Notes: generated by a model from the letters alone, not told the origin. A stretch of DNA of 64,000 nucleotides from Irregularibacter muris (GCF_024622505.1 NZ_JANKAS010000011.1:46021-110020); one strand, 5' to 3'; positions 17,088 through 26,940 are shown, numbered from the stretch's first letter. A program made the numbers and translations.

Positions 17088-20000
17088 ATGATGAATAGAA
17101 TATTTCATGGGATAGGTAATCTTATTGAAAAACATCCTTTTAAAGTATTATTAGTGACCCTATTAATATTTGCCATCCTAATCGCAACTGGCGTACCTAG
17201 TATGGAGATGGCAACTGGGAATGAGACCCTGGTGAAGACGGACAATCCAGCCTTTATATCCAATAAAGAGATGGAAGATACCTTTGGAGGTGACTCTATA
17301 CTGGTCCTCTTTACAGATGAATCTGGGAAAAAGGTATTATCCTTAGATAACCTGCAAAAGATGTGGAATATAGAGCAGAAATTCCAATACGAGGATAATC
17401 TCTTCTCCTTTATGAGCCCTGCAAGTATTGTACATCAAATGACAGAGGCTCAAAGTGGGAAAATAAAAGAAAACGCCCTTATCATAAGTGATGGATTGGA
17501 TGAAATGGGGAATAAATTAACTGAAATAGGGACGGAACTAAAAAATAAAGAATTGCCAGATCCAAAGGCGGTCGAAGAGAAATTAGATAATTTGATGAGC
17601 CGCATGAATCCCGAAAGTATGATGAAGCAAATAGGCAATCAACAAGGCACCGAAATCCAGAGCAAGCTCCTAACCATGGCGGATGGATTAGGTGAAATGG
17701 GTGAAAAACTCATAGATATAGGCAGGGAACTGGGCAGCAAAGATGTACCAGATCCAAAAGCTGTAGAAAAAAAATTAAGTGATTTTTCCGAGATGACAAA
17801 TGTATTTAACAAACTAATGGGTGGACAGGACAATTTAGGGGAAGGCGCAGGGCAATTAAAGGGAAATTTAGTGAATGCCGCCGATGGCCTAGAAAATATT
17901 TCTTCCCAATTAAATCAAATGGCAAATCAAATGGGAGATAATCCTCAAATGCAAGGGCAACTCACTATAATTTCTAAAAAGATTAAAGAAAGCTCCCAGG
18001 GGCTATCTACTATGTCAGAAAAGACTGGGATGATCACTGAGGGAAGCCAAAATACCTCGAAGACATTAGATCATATGAGCTCCCAATTAAAACAGCAAAT
18101 TGATGAAATGAAAAAGGGTTTATCCGGTGGTATCTCTCCAGAAGAACTAAAGACGATGTCTGGTGGGTTTGTGACCATGGGAGAAAACTTGACTGAATTA
18201 AGCAAGGGATTATCCACCATGTCGGAGGGAAATGAGCTGCTCCCAGATGGATTTGCCGTCCTATCGGATCTAGGTCCTCAGCTGGAAAAAGAAATGGCTG
18301 AGATGAAGAAGGGGTTATCTGGAGGGATTTCTCCAGAAGAATTAAGGAATATGTCCGATGGGTTCGTGACCATGGGAGGAAAACTAAAAGAAATAGGTGA
18401 AGGTTTGCATACCTTCCATGATAAATCTGGCATGATGGTGCCCAACTTTCCACATAATCAAAAAGAGTTAGATACTATTTTATACGAAGAAGACGGAGTC
18501 CTTAGATCTATGTTTTCCGATGTAGTCATAGATGATCAAAACAGCCTAATGGTAATAAAATTGCAAGGAAATATAGGGGATGAAGCAAAGACCCAATTAG
18601 CAGAGGATATATCTAATGCCTTGGATAAGGAAGAATTTGAGAATGTCTCCTATGTGGTATCAGGAAAACCTGTATTAGATTCTGCATTAAAATCTGAAAT
18701 GAGATCCAATATGGTAAAAATGATAGGGCTAGCTGTAATCATTATGCTCATCGTCCTGGCCATAGTTTTTAAAGTAAGATGGAGAATGCTAAGCTTGCTA
18801 GTTATTTTAATATCGGTAATTGCAACCTTAGGTTTAATGAGCATTTTAAATGTACCTATTACCATGGTGTCCATGGCAGTATTCCCTATATTAATTGGTT
18901 TAGGAATTGATTATTCTATACAATTCCATAACAGATATGAAGAAGAACTATCTGTACAAAGAACAGTAGGGCAGATGGGTACAGCGGTTGCCATAGCGGT
19001 GCTGGCCACCGTATTAGGATTTATCTCTCTCTATGCATCCCCTGTTCCAATGATTCAAGATTTTGGTAATATGCTGACCATAGGGGTTATTATAGCTTTT
19101 ATAGGAAGCATTTTTATCCTTACGCCCATATTGCACCTGAGAGATAATATGGCAAAAAGCGAAAGAAGCGCAAAATCGGGTAAAACCCAGTCACCCTACA
19201 AAGAGTCCATGCTGGATAGATTGCTGCAATCCACCACCAAGTTAGTCTTAAAATTGTCTATCCCTATCCTCATTGCCGTGATAGGTCTTGCAGCCCTGGG
19301 CTTTGTGGTAGATGGAAATGTAGGAGTAGAAACAGATATTGAAAGCTTTATGCCCCAGGACATGGCAGCACTCAAAGACATCCATCAGATCCGGGATAAA
19401 AAGGGTTCTACGGATCAGATTGCCATATATATGAAAGATGATAATATATTAGCTAAGGAAAATCTCCAATGGATGCAAAGCAAGACGAAGGACCTAGAAG
19501 AAAAATATAAGAATATTGTCGTGGACGCAAAATCTATAGATGCTTTGGTAGGCAACCTTTCCTCCGAGGAAGATTTAACCACTGAAGAGTATATGGATAT
19601 AATAGACAGTCTACCAGAGCAGCAAAGAGGTATGTTTATTAGTGAAGACGGAACCCAGTCTGTCATTCTATTAAATATAGAACATTTAGCCATTGGTGAT
19701 CTACAAGATTTTGTTACGAATTTAAAAGAGGAAGTAAAGGATGCACCTATGGAAGTGGAAGTTACAGGGAAAAGTGTCCTAGATGTAGAAATGGTAAAAG
19801 GATTGACTTCTGGGAGAATACAGATGACCCTTATAGGCTTAGGCCTGGTGTTTGTGGCCCTTCTGATTCTATACAGAAATCTCTTTAAAGCATTAATCCC
19901 TATATTCCCGGTGGTACTGATCGTGGGAATGTCCAGTGGAATCATGTATCTGTTGGGCATTAAGTTTACACCAATCACCTCAACCCTAGGGGCGCTGGTC

Positions 20001-20330
20001 CTGGGCATGGGGACGGAGATGACAGTCATGCTGCTGGAAAGATATATTGAGGAGCGAAAGACTGGAAAGGATAAATTAGAATCCATGATGGTGGCCACCA
20101 CCATGATAGGGAAAGCCATAGTGGCTTCTGGGCTTACTACAGTGGGTGGTTTTTCAGTCCTAATGGCATCAGAATTCATCATTCTAAAAGATTTTGGATT
20201 GATGACTGTAATCAATATCACCTTAGCTCTACTCAGTACCTTTATTGTTTTACCACCTACAATAACATTGTTTGATGGGTTCTTATTTAGTAAAAAAGAA
20301 AAAAGAGAAGTAGAAGGGCTGTCGCATTAG
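17088..20330 (+). CDS. RND/MMPL superfamily exporter (HAE3-like) with enlarged coiled-coil loop
   Basis: Large membrane exporter of 1080 residues with twin MMPL domains: a helix near residue 20, five or six helices about 545-695, a helix about 720, and six helices about 900-1065. LIGLGIDYSIQFHNRYEE carries the family GxxxDY proton-relay motif in the first half. The second half has LGMGTEMTVMLLERY instead, lacking the Asp. The first extracytoplasmic loop (about 40-480) is expanded with heptad-like and near-duplicate segments such as MKKGLSGGISPEELK. The two-codon start choice (17088 or 17091) is minor. Its TetR neighbour suggests efflux of a lipid or hydrophobic compound. Confidence 0.9.
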   Translation: MMNRIFHGIGNLIEKHPFKVLLVTLLIFAILIATGVPSMEMATGNETLVKTDNPAFISNKEMEDTFGGDSILVLFTDESGKKVLSLDNLQKMWNIEQKFQYEDNLFSFMSPASIVHQMTEAQSGKIKENALIISDGLDEMGNKLTEIGTELKNKELPDPKAVEEKLDNLMSRMNPESMMKQIGNQQGTEIQSKLLTMADGLGEMGEKLIDIGRELGSKDVPDPKAVEKKLSDFSEMTNVFNKLMGGQDNLGEGAGQLKGNLVNAADGLENISSQLNQMANQMGDNPQMQGQLTIISKKIKESSQGLSTMSEKTGMITEGSQNTSKTLDHMSSQLKQQIDEMKKGLSGGISPEELKTMSGGFVTMGENLTELSKGLSTMSEGNELLPDGFAVLSDLGPQLEKEMAEMKKGLSGGISPEELRNMSDGFVTMGGKLKEIGEGLHTFHDKSGMMVPNFPHNQKELDTILYEEDGVLRSMFSDVVIDDQNSLMVIKLQGNIGDEAKTQLAEDISNALDKEEFENVSYVVSGKPVLDSALKSEMRSNMVKMIGLAVIIMLIVLAIVFKVRWRMLSLLVILISVIATLGLMSILNVPITMVSMAVFPILIGLGIDYSIQFHNRYEEELSVQRTVGQMGTAVAIAVLATVLGFISLYASPVPMIQDFGNMLTIGVIIAFIGSIFILTPILHLRDNMAKSERSAKSGKTQSPYKESMLDRLLQSTTKLVLKLSIPILIAVIGLAALGFVVDGNVGVETDIESFMPQDMAALKDIHQIRDKKGSTDQIAIYMKDDNILAKENLQWMQSKTKDLEEKYKNIVVDAKSIDALVGNLSSEEDLTTEEYMDIIDSLPEQQRGMFISEDGTQSVILLNIEHLAIGDLQDFVTNLKEEVKDAPMEVEVTGKSVLDVEMVKGLTSGRIQMTLIGLGLVFVALLILYRNLFKALIPIFPVVLIVGMSSGIMYLLGIKFTPITSTLGALVLGMGTEMTVMLLERYIEERKTGKDKLESMMVATTMIGKAIVASGLTTVGGFSVLMASEFIILKDFGLMTVINITLALLSTFIVLPPTITLFDGFLFSKKEKREVEGLSH

Positions 20331-20374
20331 ATAAAAAATGCGTCCTAGACTGCCCTTCTTATCATGAATAGCAA

Positions 20375-20551
20375 CAGCTGGGTTAGTTAAATTCCGACTT
20401 GCTCCGTTTGGGGGTAAGAGTTTGTAAAATTTGCTTTCAGCAGCGTCAAAAACTCCCTTCGGTCAAACACTTGACTTAAAACGCTTCCAGCTGCATTAAC
20501 AAACTCTAAACCCCTGCACTACGTCAAGTCTCCATTTAAATAACCCAGCTG
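20375..20551 (+). repeat. ~177-bp imperfect palindromic intergenic element, copy 1
   Basis: Begins CAGCTGGGTTAGTTAAAT and ends with the near complement ATTTAAATAACCCAGCTG. The inner part includes the shared GCGTCAAAAACTC and TCAAACACTTGACTTAA segments. The element can fold into one long hairpin. Copies 2 and 4 are in the opposite orientation and copy 3 is in the same one. Confidence 0.85.
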
Positions 20552-20674
20552 ATATATAAATAGTACGCTGTAAAATGATCTTCATGATAAGGCAAACCAA
20601 ACATCTTGGGTTTTGCTTTTGGGTCTAAGACCCTTTATGGGATAACTATATTTATAACTCACTATTTAAGGGAA

Positions 20675-20852
20675 GCTGGACGAATTAAATGGAGATTTTG
20701 CTTTGTGAAGAGACCTAGAGTTTGTTAATGAAGGCAGATAGGCGCCTTAAGTCAAGTGTTTGAGCGTAGCGAGTTTTTGACGCTTGCCTAGATGGCAAAT
20801 TTACAAACTCTTCGTCTCGAACATGGGCAAATCGGAATTTAACTCGTCCAGC
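20675..20852 (-). repeat. ~177-bp imperfect palindromic intergenic element, copy 2
   Basis: Reverse orientation relative to copy 1. The outer arms are GCTGGACGA and TCGTCCAGC, which differ from copy 1 (CAGCTGGGTTA) but are still complementary to each other. The inside has TTAAGTCAAGTGTTTGAGCG and GAGTTTTTGACGC. Confidence 0.85.
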
Positions 20853-20932
20853 GGACCACTATTAATAAGCAGAGTGGGGGCCTACGACGCATTTTTTATC
20901 TAATATGTCCTATTCCTCATAAAGTATATACT

Positions 20933-20971
20933 AAAAAAGGCTGTGCACTTATTATGTAGTGCGACAGCTTC
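20933..20971 (-). terminator. Hairpin terminator of the ABC importer operon
   Basis: On the minus strand GCTGTCGCACT pairs with AGTGCACAGC (one mismatch), followed by CTTTTTTAG. It is just downstream of the ATPase stop at 20989. Confidence 0.8.
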
Positions 20972-20988
20972 AAACAAAGAAATATAGA

Positions 20989-21672
20989 TTAGAGAAGATG
21001 GATATTCTGAAGCTTATTTCTTATAAGATGATTATCCTTTCCTTGCACACCAACAATGTTTTCAAGAATTTCTACAGGTGAGTTTTTTAGAACATATATT
21101 TCATGGGAAAGGGAGATAGCCTCTTCTATATCATGGGTAATAAATAACACCGTTCGCTTACTTTCAGTCCATAGCCTTTGAAAGGAGGAGAGCATCTCCT
21201 GCTTTAGTTTCATGTCAAGGCCCTTAAAGGGCTCATCCATAATGAGGACATTGGAAGGATAGGCAAAGGCACGGGCCAAAGACACCCTTTGGGCCATTCC
21301 ACCGCTTAACTGCTCAGGTTCATAGTCCCTGAAACTTTCAAGGCCTACCATTTCAAGATACTTCAAAACAACTTTTTTTCTTTCTTGGATAGGGTAAACA
21401 TCCTTTAACACAAAGTCTATACTTTCATAGACACTATACCAAGGTAGAAGCCGTGGCTCCTGAAATACATAGGAGTATACGGCGTTTTCTATTCCCGTAA
21501 CCTGACCCTTCTGGGGAAAGATGAGTTTAGCCATCATGTTGGCAATGGTGGTCTTCCCCACTCCTGAAGGGCCCATTAGGCAGCTAATTTGATTTCTCCT
21601 AAAGGTAATATGAAAATTTTTTAGGATATCTAAATCATTATATTGAAAGGAAACATTTTGAAATTCAATCAT
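20989..21672 (-). CDS. ABC transporter ATPase (SsuB/TauB/NrtD-like)
   Basis: ATP-binding subunit of an importer for nitrate, sulfonate, taurine or related compounds. Walker A is GPSGVGKTT, the signature LSGGMAQRVSLARAF, Walker B VLIMDEPF, and the switch His is in FITHDIEEA. The 227 residues are slightly short for the family. It overlaps the permease gene by 4 bp. The three-gene order binding protein, permease, ATPase makes a complete importer. Confidence 0.9.
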   Translation of the reverse strand: MIEFQNVSFQYNDLDILKNFHITFRRNQISCLMGPSGVGKTTIANMMAKLIFPQKGQVTGIENAVYSYVFQEPRLLPWYSVYESIDFVLKDVYPIQERKKVVLKYLEMVGLESFRDYEPEQLSGGMAQRVSLARAFAYPSNVLIMDEPFKGLDMKLKQEMLSSFQRLWTESKRTVLFITHDIEEAISLSHEIYVLKNSPVEILENIVGVQGKDNHLIRNKLQNIHLL

Positions 21673-22445
21673 AACGGATTCTCCCTATGTGTATCTATTT
21701 TAGAGGATTTTGTATCCAGTAGTCCCATAAGGGTTTTTTCGAAGAGGAAGCTTAGGATTACGATCATCACAGTCCATGCAAATAAATCCGGTACTTCCAA
21801 ATATACTTTTGAATCATAAAGAAATCTTCCAATGGAGTATTTAGGTAGACTTAAAACTTCCGCTGCGGATGTCACTTTCCAGCCAATCCCTAATGCAGAG
21901 ATCATGGCAGATTTTATATAGGGCAAGGCCGAAGGAAAATATACAGATTGAATCACCCTGAGCTTTTTTACCTGATACACTTTGCACATTTCTAGAAGTT
22001 TTTTATCGGTATTTTTTATCCCCATCACTGTATTTATCCATAGAATAGGGAAACCCATGAGAAAGGCCACAAATACGGGTACATGGGTATCTTGAAACCA
22101 TAAAAGAGCAATGATGATAATAGACATTACAGGTACAGTGCGGAGAGTGCTAATGAAGGGATTGAATAAGTCATATAAAAAGTCATTGATTCCGCAGAAA
22201 TACCCAAGAACGATTCCCCAAAAGCAAGACAATATAAATCCAAAAATGGTCCGATAGGAGCTAAATAATATGGTCCTGTAGGTATCTTTTATAAACAATA
22301 AGCGATAGAAGGCTTTACATGTGGAAAAGGGAGAAGGGAGATAGATCTCCTGATTGATTCTCCCAGCGACTATCTCCCATATGAAAACCCAAAATAATAC
22401 TATGAATACTTTCTTAAATTTACTCCGAATAATAGAAATCTTCAT
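21669..22445 (-). CDS. ABC transporter permease (SsuC/TauC-like)
   Basis: Integral membrane subunit with six helices and the cytoplasmic EAA-type loop seen as YFPSALPYIKSAMISALGIGWK. The early segment ending EIVAGRIN resembles the W-E-hydrophobic start of the nitrate/sulfonate family. It overlaps the ATPase by 4 bp and the binding-protein gene by 26 bp, so the three are translationally coupled. Confidence 0.9.
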   Translation of the reverse strand: MKISIIRSKFKKVFIVLFWVFIWEIVAGRINQEIYLPSPFSTCKAFYRLLFIKDTYRTILFSSYRTIFGFILSCFWGIVLGYFCGINDFLYDLFNPFISTLRTVPVMSIIIIALLWFQDTHVPVFVAFLMGFPILWINTVMGIKNTDKKLLEMCKVYQVKKLRVIQSVYFPSALPYIKSAMISALGIGWKVTSAAEVLSLPKYSIGRFLYDSKVYLEVPDLFAWTVMIVILSFLFEKTLMGLLDTKSSKIDTHRENPL

Positions 22446-23430
22446 CAGGCAAATTTCCCCCTATTGAAGCTGGATTGGCATCCAATAATATTTTATAGAA
22501 ATGGTTTATGCTTTCTTTTTCATCCTTGGCAAGCTTGTAGGTTATGCCAGAGTGAGGAATGGCTTTTTCTACTAAAGCTGCACTGGGCATAATATCATTT
22601 TTTTCTACCAATACAGATGCATCGGCAGGATTTTCGTTTACCCAATTTACAGAAGCCTCATATTGCTTTAGAAACTCGGAGACAAATTCCTTGTTGTTTT
22701 GGGCAAATTCTTTATTTACAATGATGGCTCCAGTGATCAGTTCACTTTCTCCTTTGGTAGCCTTTTTCCACTCCTCATTTAAATCCATAAGTATTTTGAC
22801 ATCTGGATTTTTCATGGTCACTTGGGTAACAAAAGGCTGGGGCAAAAGAGCAATTTTGGTATCCCCAGCAATAATGCTTTGGGCAAGGCTTGCATGATCT
22901 AAGGCATAATCTAGCTCAACCTTATCTTGTAGTCCATTTTCCTCTAAAAGATAATTCATTGCATAATCAGGGGTAGAACCCTTACCACTCATTCCTAAGG
23001 TTTTTCCTTCTAAATTCTGTAGGGAAGAAATCTCTTCACTACCTACGATATATAAATTTCCTATCGTATTTAATCCCATAATTTGTACTGCACCTTTTGT
23101 TTTATTGTATAAAACAGAAGCCAAGTTGATAGGAACAGAGGAAATCTGTATATCCCCATTGATAATTTTTCCCGTTAGGCTATCTGGAGCACCTTCGGCG
23201 ATGTAGTCTACCTTATATTCATCACCATTTAAAGTTTTTTCATCTATCATTTTAATCATACCTATGGAAGTGGGCCCCTTTAATCCCGCGATAGTCACCT
23301 TTGTAGGTTCTTCTGGTAGGGACTTCACAGCTTCAGTAGGCGTACCTTCATTTGATTGTTTTGAAGCACAACCTGAAAATAAAAGGCTAAATGCCAATAG
23401 GAATACCAAGAATAAATTCATTTTTTTCAT
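22420..23430 (-). CDS. ABC transporter substrate-binding lipoprotein (NMT1/SsuA-like)
   Basis: Solute receptor held on the outer membrane face. The signal peptide ends in LFSGC (Cys about 21). The mature protein has the periplasmic-binding type II features TVGMSGKGSTPDY-like (seen as LGMSGKGSTPDYAMNYLL) and LLPQPFVTQV. This pattern fits binding proteins for nitrate, sulfonates or thiamine precursors. The ligand cannot be assigned. It is first in a three-gene operon that ends in a terminator at 20933. Confidence 0.88.
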   Translation of the reverse strand: MKKMNLFLVFLLAFSLLFSGCASKQSNEGTPTEAVKSLPEEPTKVTIAGLKGPTSIGMIKMIDEKTLNGDEYKVDYIAEGAPDSLTGKIINGDIQISSVPINLASVLYNKTKGAVQIMGLNTIGNLYIVGSEEISSLQNLEGKTLGMSGKGSTPDYAMNYLLEENGLQDKVELDYALDHASLAQSIIAGDTKIALLPQPFVTQVTMKNPDVKILMDLNEEWKKATKGESELITGAIIVNKEFAQNNKEFVSEFLKQYEASVNWVNENPADASVLVEKNDIMPSAALVEKAIPHSGITYKLAKDEKESINHFYKILLDANPASIGGNLPDEDFYYSE

Positions 23431-23662
23431 TTTCTAACCTCCAGTAAATAAGTTTTTTAGAAAGATAACTTTTTATATCCAATCCCCGAATTTTTCTAAG
23501 CTTTCTAGGAAAAACCTTAAGTTTAGATTTGACATTATCTTAACATCCCCAGTACAATAATTCAAGAAAAAGGCTGTTTGAAGTAGGAAATTGATAGCTA
23601 GGCTTATTGCTTGCCCCCTTTAATCATGATATTATTGTAGCATTATAGAAAGGAGTTTAATC

Positions 23663-24244
23663 ATGAATTTTAATCATAAAGAATGGTTTACCATTCCTAA
23701 TATTTTATCCTGTGCTCGTATTATTCTTATCCCTATTTTTATATCTAGCTATATTCATGCAATGAAATCAGGAGATTATTATATCCCTGGAATGATTATT
23801 ATTTTATCAGGATTAACAGATTTACTAGATGGATTGATTGCACGAAAATTTAATCAGATTACTGAATTGGGAAAGGTTCTCGATCCCATTGCAGACAAAC
23901 TAACCCAGGGGGCCATTGTGTTCACCTTAATGTTTCGCTATAGAAAAATGTGGATATTAGTGGCACTATTTATGATAAAAGAACTTTCTATGGCTATTAA
24001 CAGCTTTATTCTATTTCGTAGAGGAAAGAAGCTGGATGGATCTCTATGGTTTGGAAAGCTTTCAACCACAGTTTTTTATGCAACCATGACCGTCCTCATT
24101 ATATTTCCCAGAATCAGTCTTGCCACCACCCATCTCTTAATGGGTATTACAGGAATTTTTCTATTATTATCCTTTGTTATGTATACTAAAGTATTTTTAA
24201 ATATGCATCATTCAGATACTCAAGGGAATAAAAAGCTTATCTAA
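23663..24244 (+). CDS. CDP-alcohol phosphatidyltransferase (PgsA/Cls-like)
   Basis: Membrane enzyme moving a phosphatidyl group from CDP-diacylglycerol to an alcohol, most likely glycerol 3-phosphate. The CDP-alcohol motif D-x2-DG-x2-AR-x8-G-x3-D-x3-D is intact in DLLDGLIARKFNQITELGKV followed by LDPIADK. About six membrane helices. The 193 residues fit PgsA-type enzymes. The start AGGAG at 23650-23654 precedes the ATG. It stands alone with a terminator behind it. Confidence 0.88.
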   Translation: MNFNHKEWFTIPNILSCARIILIPIFISSYIHAMKSGDYYIPGMIIILSGLTDLLDGLIARKFNQITELGKVLDPIADKLTQGAIVFTLMFRYRKMWILVALFMIKELSMAINSFILFRRGKKLDGSLWFGKLSTTVFYATMTVLIIFPRISLATTHLLMGITGIFLLLSFVMYTKVFLNMHHSDTQGNKKLI

Positions 24245-24250
24245 ATATCA

Positions 24251-24295
24251 AAAAATCGGAGTATAAAGCAAAAAGCTTTATACTCCGATTTTTTG
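24251..24295 (+). terminator. Hairpin terminator after PgsA-like gene
   Basis: Perfect 19-bp stem 24251-24269 with 24275-24293 (AAAAATCGGAGTATAAAGC), ending in TTTTTT. Confidence 0.9.
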
Positions 24296-24411
24296 TATTG
24301 ATGAGGTGGATCATTTCTATGGGGCGTGGAAAAAATTCTTGCCTTGTTTTTTTGTTTATTTATATGATTTTTAACCTTATAATAGACTTATTAATACAAA
24401 AGGGTGATGGT

Positions 24412-25113
24412 ATGAATCATTTAATCAATATATTATTAGTAGAAGATGACGAATCCTTAAATAGAGGGATTAGCTTTACATTGAAAAAAGAAGGGTATAG
24501 GGTTTTTTCAGCAACTTGCCTAGAGGAAGGCAGAAGGATATATAATGAAGAGAATATTCATCTTATTGTACTAGATGTAGGATTACCTGATGGAGATGGA
24601 TTTGAATTTTGTAAGGAAATCAAGAAGTCATCGGATGTTTTCATTATATTTCTCACCGCTTGCATCCAAGAAGTAGATATTGTTACGGGTTATGATTTAG
24701 GGGCTGATGATTATATACCCAAACCCTTTAGTCTCATGGTTCTTATCTCTAAGGTTAATGCAGTTTTAAGAAGAAGGATTACAAATAGAGAAAGTCAGAA
24801 AATCCAATGCAAGGATATCACTTACTATCCGAAAACCATGAGAATATATAAAAATAATGAAGAAATCTTTCTATCAAAAGTAGAATTTAAATTATTTAAA
24901 TATTTTATGGACAACCCCCAACAAGTAATTTCTAAGGAACAGTTCTTCAGCCAATTATGGGACATAGAAGGGGATTTTTTAGATGAAAGTACCCTTCCAG
25001 TAAATATTAGAAGACTCAGGGAAAAAATTGAGGATGACCCCTCTAAACCTAAATATATCAAGACTATTCGGGGCATAGGATATACATGGACGGAGAGGTG
25101 TATTAGACAATGA
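24412..25113 (+). CDS. OmpR-family response regulator
   Basis: Response regulator: receiver domain with acidic pair EDDE, phosphoacceptor in IVLDVGLPDGDG and Lys in YIPKPFS, then a winged helix ending IKTIRGIGYTW. The frame is open from 24298, but the upstream part encodes an unlikely hydrophobic leader, and AGGGTG precedes the ATG at 24412. The gene overlaps the kinase by 4 bp. With the ABC genes downstream this is a detoxification or envelope-stress module of the BceRS-type layout. Confidence 0.92.
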   Translation: MNHLINILLVEDDESLNRGISFTLKKEGYRVFSATCLEEGRRIYNEENIHLIVLDVGLPDGDGFEFCKEIKKSSDVFIIFLTACIQEVDIVTGYDLGADDYIPKPFSLMVLISKVNAVLRRRITNRESQKIQCKDITYYPKTMRIYKNNEEIFLSKVEFKLFKYFMDNPQQVISKEQFFSQLWDIEGDFLDESTLPVNIRRLREKIEDDPSKPKYIKTIRGIGYTWTERCIRQ

Positions 25114-26183
25114 TTCTTAGAAAAGAACCCGCTATAAAAAAAGCCTTTATTATTCTAGTCGTAGGTATTACTTTTATTACTTTAATGATAATTTTAAATA
25201 ATTATTTCTTTATCAGTCAATTTGAAAATGGAGGGATAAAGATAAGTGAAGGTCCTGGGAGTCAATTTTTATGGAGAAGTATTGTCCCCATGCTTTTGGT
25301 TATTGCATTAAATGTTATTTTATTTATATATGTACTGAAACAGATCATAAATAAATTAGAAAAGATGTCCCTAGCCATTGATAGAATTATGGATGGGGAT
25401 TTTTCCATTATTTCAAATGTGGACCAGGAAGGTATTCTATCTAGGCTGGAATCTCAATTTTATCAAATGTCTAGAAGAGTACAATTAAGCATGGACAATA
25501 TCAATACGGAAAAAGAAAAGGTAAAATCCCTAGTTACCGATATTTCTCACCAAATCAGAACCCCCTTGGCTTCCATAAAGATATTTAACTCCCTATTAAT
25601 TCAAGGAGGATTAGAAAAACAAGAGGAAGAGGAATTTTTTAAAAGAACAGAAAATGAAGTGGATAAGCTGGAATGGTTGGCCAATTCCCTAGTTAAAATA
25701 TCCACCATGGAATCAGGTATTATACAACTTAAAAAAGAGAAAGAGAATATTAAAAAAACTATACTGGAGGCTGTGAATGGGGTTTATCTGGATGCTTTAG
25801 AAAAAAACATAGAGATCAACATAAATAACCTAGAAAGCATTTATATAGACCATGACACCAAATGGACCAAAGAGGCCATATTTAATGTTTTGGATAATGC
25901 CATTAAGTATACTCCTGAAAATGGACAAGTTCACATTTCCCTGGAAAAATTAGAAACCTATATAAAAATAGATATCCAAGATACGGGGATTGGAATCCCA
26001 CAAAAAGATAGGGGAAAGATTTTTGAACGATTTTATAGAGGACAGGCAGAAATCATAAAGAAAGCTGAAGGCTCTGGGATAGGGCTATACCTTACTCGGA
26101 AAATAGTGGAAGAACAAGGGGGAGGGATTATGGTTACCTCTAAAGAGGGACAGGGAAGCAAATTTACTTTACTCTTCACATGA
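25110..26183 (+). CDS. Sensor histidine kinase
   Basis: Membrane kinase with two helices (about 11-32 and 57-77) separated by a short loop of about 25 residues, a HAMP-like region (80-135), H-box ISHQIRTPLASIK (about 147), N-box VLDNAIKYTPENG, DTGIGIP and GSGIGLYLTRKI. The tiny external loop suggests that it does not bind a ligand itself. In Bce-type modules the partner transporter does the sensing; here the FtsX-type exporter downstream could do so. It overlaps the response regulator by 4 bp. Confidence 0.92.
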   Translation: MILRKEPAIKKAFIILVVGITFITLMIILNNYFFISQFENGGIKISEGPGSQFLWRSIVPMLLVIALNVILFIYVLKQIINKLEKMSLAIDRIMDGDFSIISNVDQEGILSRLESQFYQMSRRVQLSMDNINTEKEKVKSLVTDISHQIRTPLASIKIFNSLLIQGGLEKQEEEEFFKRTENEVDKLEWLANSLVKISTMESGIIQLKKEKENIKKTILEAVNGVYLDALEKNIEININNLESIYIDHDTKWTKEAIFNVLDNAIKYTPENGQVHISLEKLETYIKIDIQDTGIGIPQKDRGKIFERFYRGQAEIIKKAEGSGIGLYLTRKIVEEQGGGIMVTSKEGQGSKFTLLFT

Positions 26184-26256
26184 CAAAACTGTCAAGAAGA
26201 TGAAATGGTTTTGTAAACTACAGATGCTATCCTTGAACAAAAGGAGGTAAGCAAAA

Positions 26257-26940
26257 ATGAAAATATTAGAAACCAAGGCATTAAAAAAATATTATGGAAA
26301 AGAGTCCAATTTAGTAAAGGCTTTAAATGGAATAGATTTATCCATAGAAGAAAGGCAATTTGTAGCCATTGTAGGTTCCTCTGGCTCTGGGAAAACTACT
26401 CTGCTTCATATGATGGGAGGCCTGGATAAACCCACTGATGGACAAGTCTTTATCGATGGGAAGGATATCTACAAAATGAAGGATGAAAATTTAGCCATAT
26501 TTAGAAGAAGGAAAGTGGGCTTTGTTTTTCAGTCCTATAATTTAATTCCAGTATTAAATGTATGGGAAAATATTACCCTGCCCTTAGAATTTGACTTAAA
26601 GGCCATAGATAAAGAGTTTGTGGAAGAACTTATGAAAACCTTAGGGATTTATGATAAGAAAAATGCCCTTCCCAATCAACTATCTGGGGGACAACAACAG
26701 AGGGTAGCCATTGCAAGAGCCCTTGTTACTAGACCCTCTATCGTCCTTGCGGATGAACCCACGGGAAATCTGGATTCCAAAACCAGCTTAGAGGTAATCA
26801 ATCTTTTAAAACAGTCAGTGAGAAAATATCATCAAACCCTAGTCATGATCACCCATGATGACAAACTAGCCCAAATGGCAGACAAAATAATAAGAATTGA
26901 AGATGGGAAGTTGATGAGCAAGGGGGAAGACCTTTGCTAA
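26257..26940 (+). CDS. ABC transporter ATPase (MacB/LolD/BceA-like)
   Basis: ATPase for an FtsX-type permease. Walker [11 protein letters not shown]-loop VFQSYNL, signature [15 protein letters not shown], Walker [13 protein letters not shown] and His-switch in MITHDDKLA. The 227 residues and the GNLDSKTS segment are typical of the MacB/BceA class. An AGGAGG site precedes the ATG. It overlaps the permease by 7 bp. Confidence 0.93.
   Translation: MKILETKALKKYYGKESNLVKALNGIDLSIEERQFVAIVGSSGSGKTTLLHMMGGLDKPTDGQVFIDGKDIYKMKDENLAIFRRRKVGFVFQSYNLIPVLNVWENITLPLEFDLKAIDKEFVEELMKTLGIYDKKNALPNQLSGGQQQRVAIARALVTRPSIVLADEPTGNLDSKTSLEVINLLKQSVRKYHQTLVMITHDDKLAQMADKIIRIEDGKLMSKGEDLC

Larger units (their letters stand above)
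20326..20904. repeat. Large nested inverted repeat between convergent operons
   Basis: The ends are a perfect 19-bp inverted repeat (ATTAGATAAAAAATGCGTC at 20326-20344, complement at 20886-20904). The homology continues inward on both sides, so arms of about 225 bp face each other around a 120-bp centre. Each arm contains one copy of the ~177-bp palindromic element described separately. The left end includes the stop codon of the RND gene. No coding capacity was seen. Confidence 0.85.

Noticed and set aside
19415..20221. Antisense open frame of 268 codons
   Set aside because: It is exactly opposite the second half of the RND exporter gene, has no ribosome site, and its translation is low-complexity Ser/Ile/Thr typical of a shadow frame.
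23431..23662. Possible riboswitch upstream of the ABC importer binding-protein gene
   Set aside because: I searched by eye for T-box, TPP, SAM and cobalamin core sequences in the leader and found none. Only AT-rich spacer is seen.
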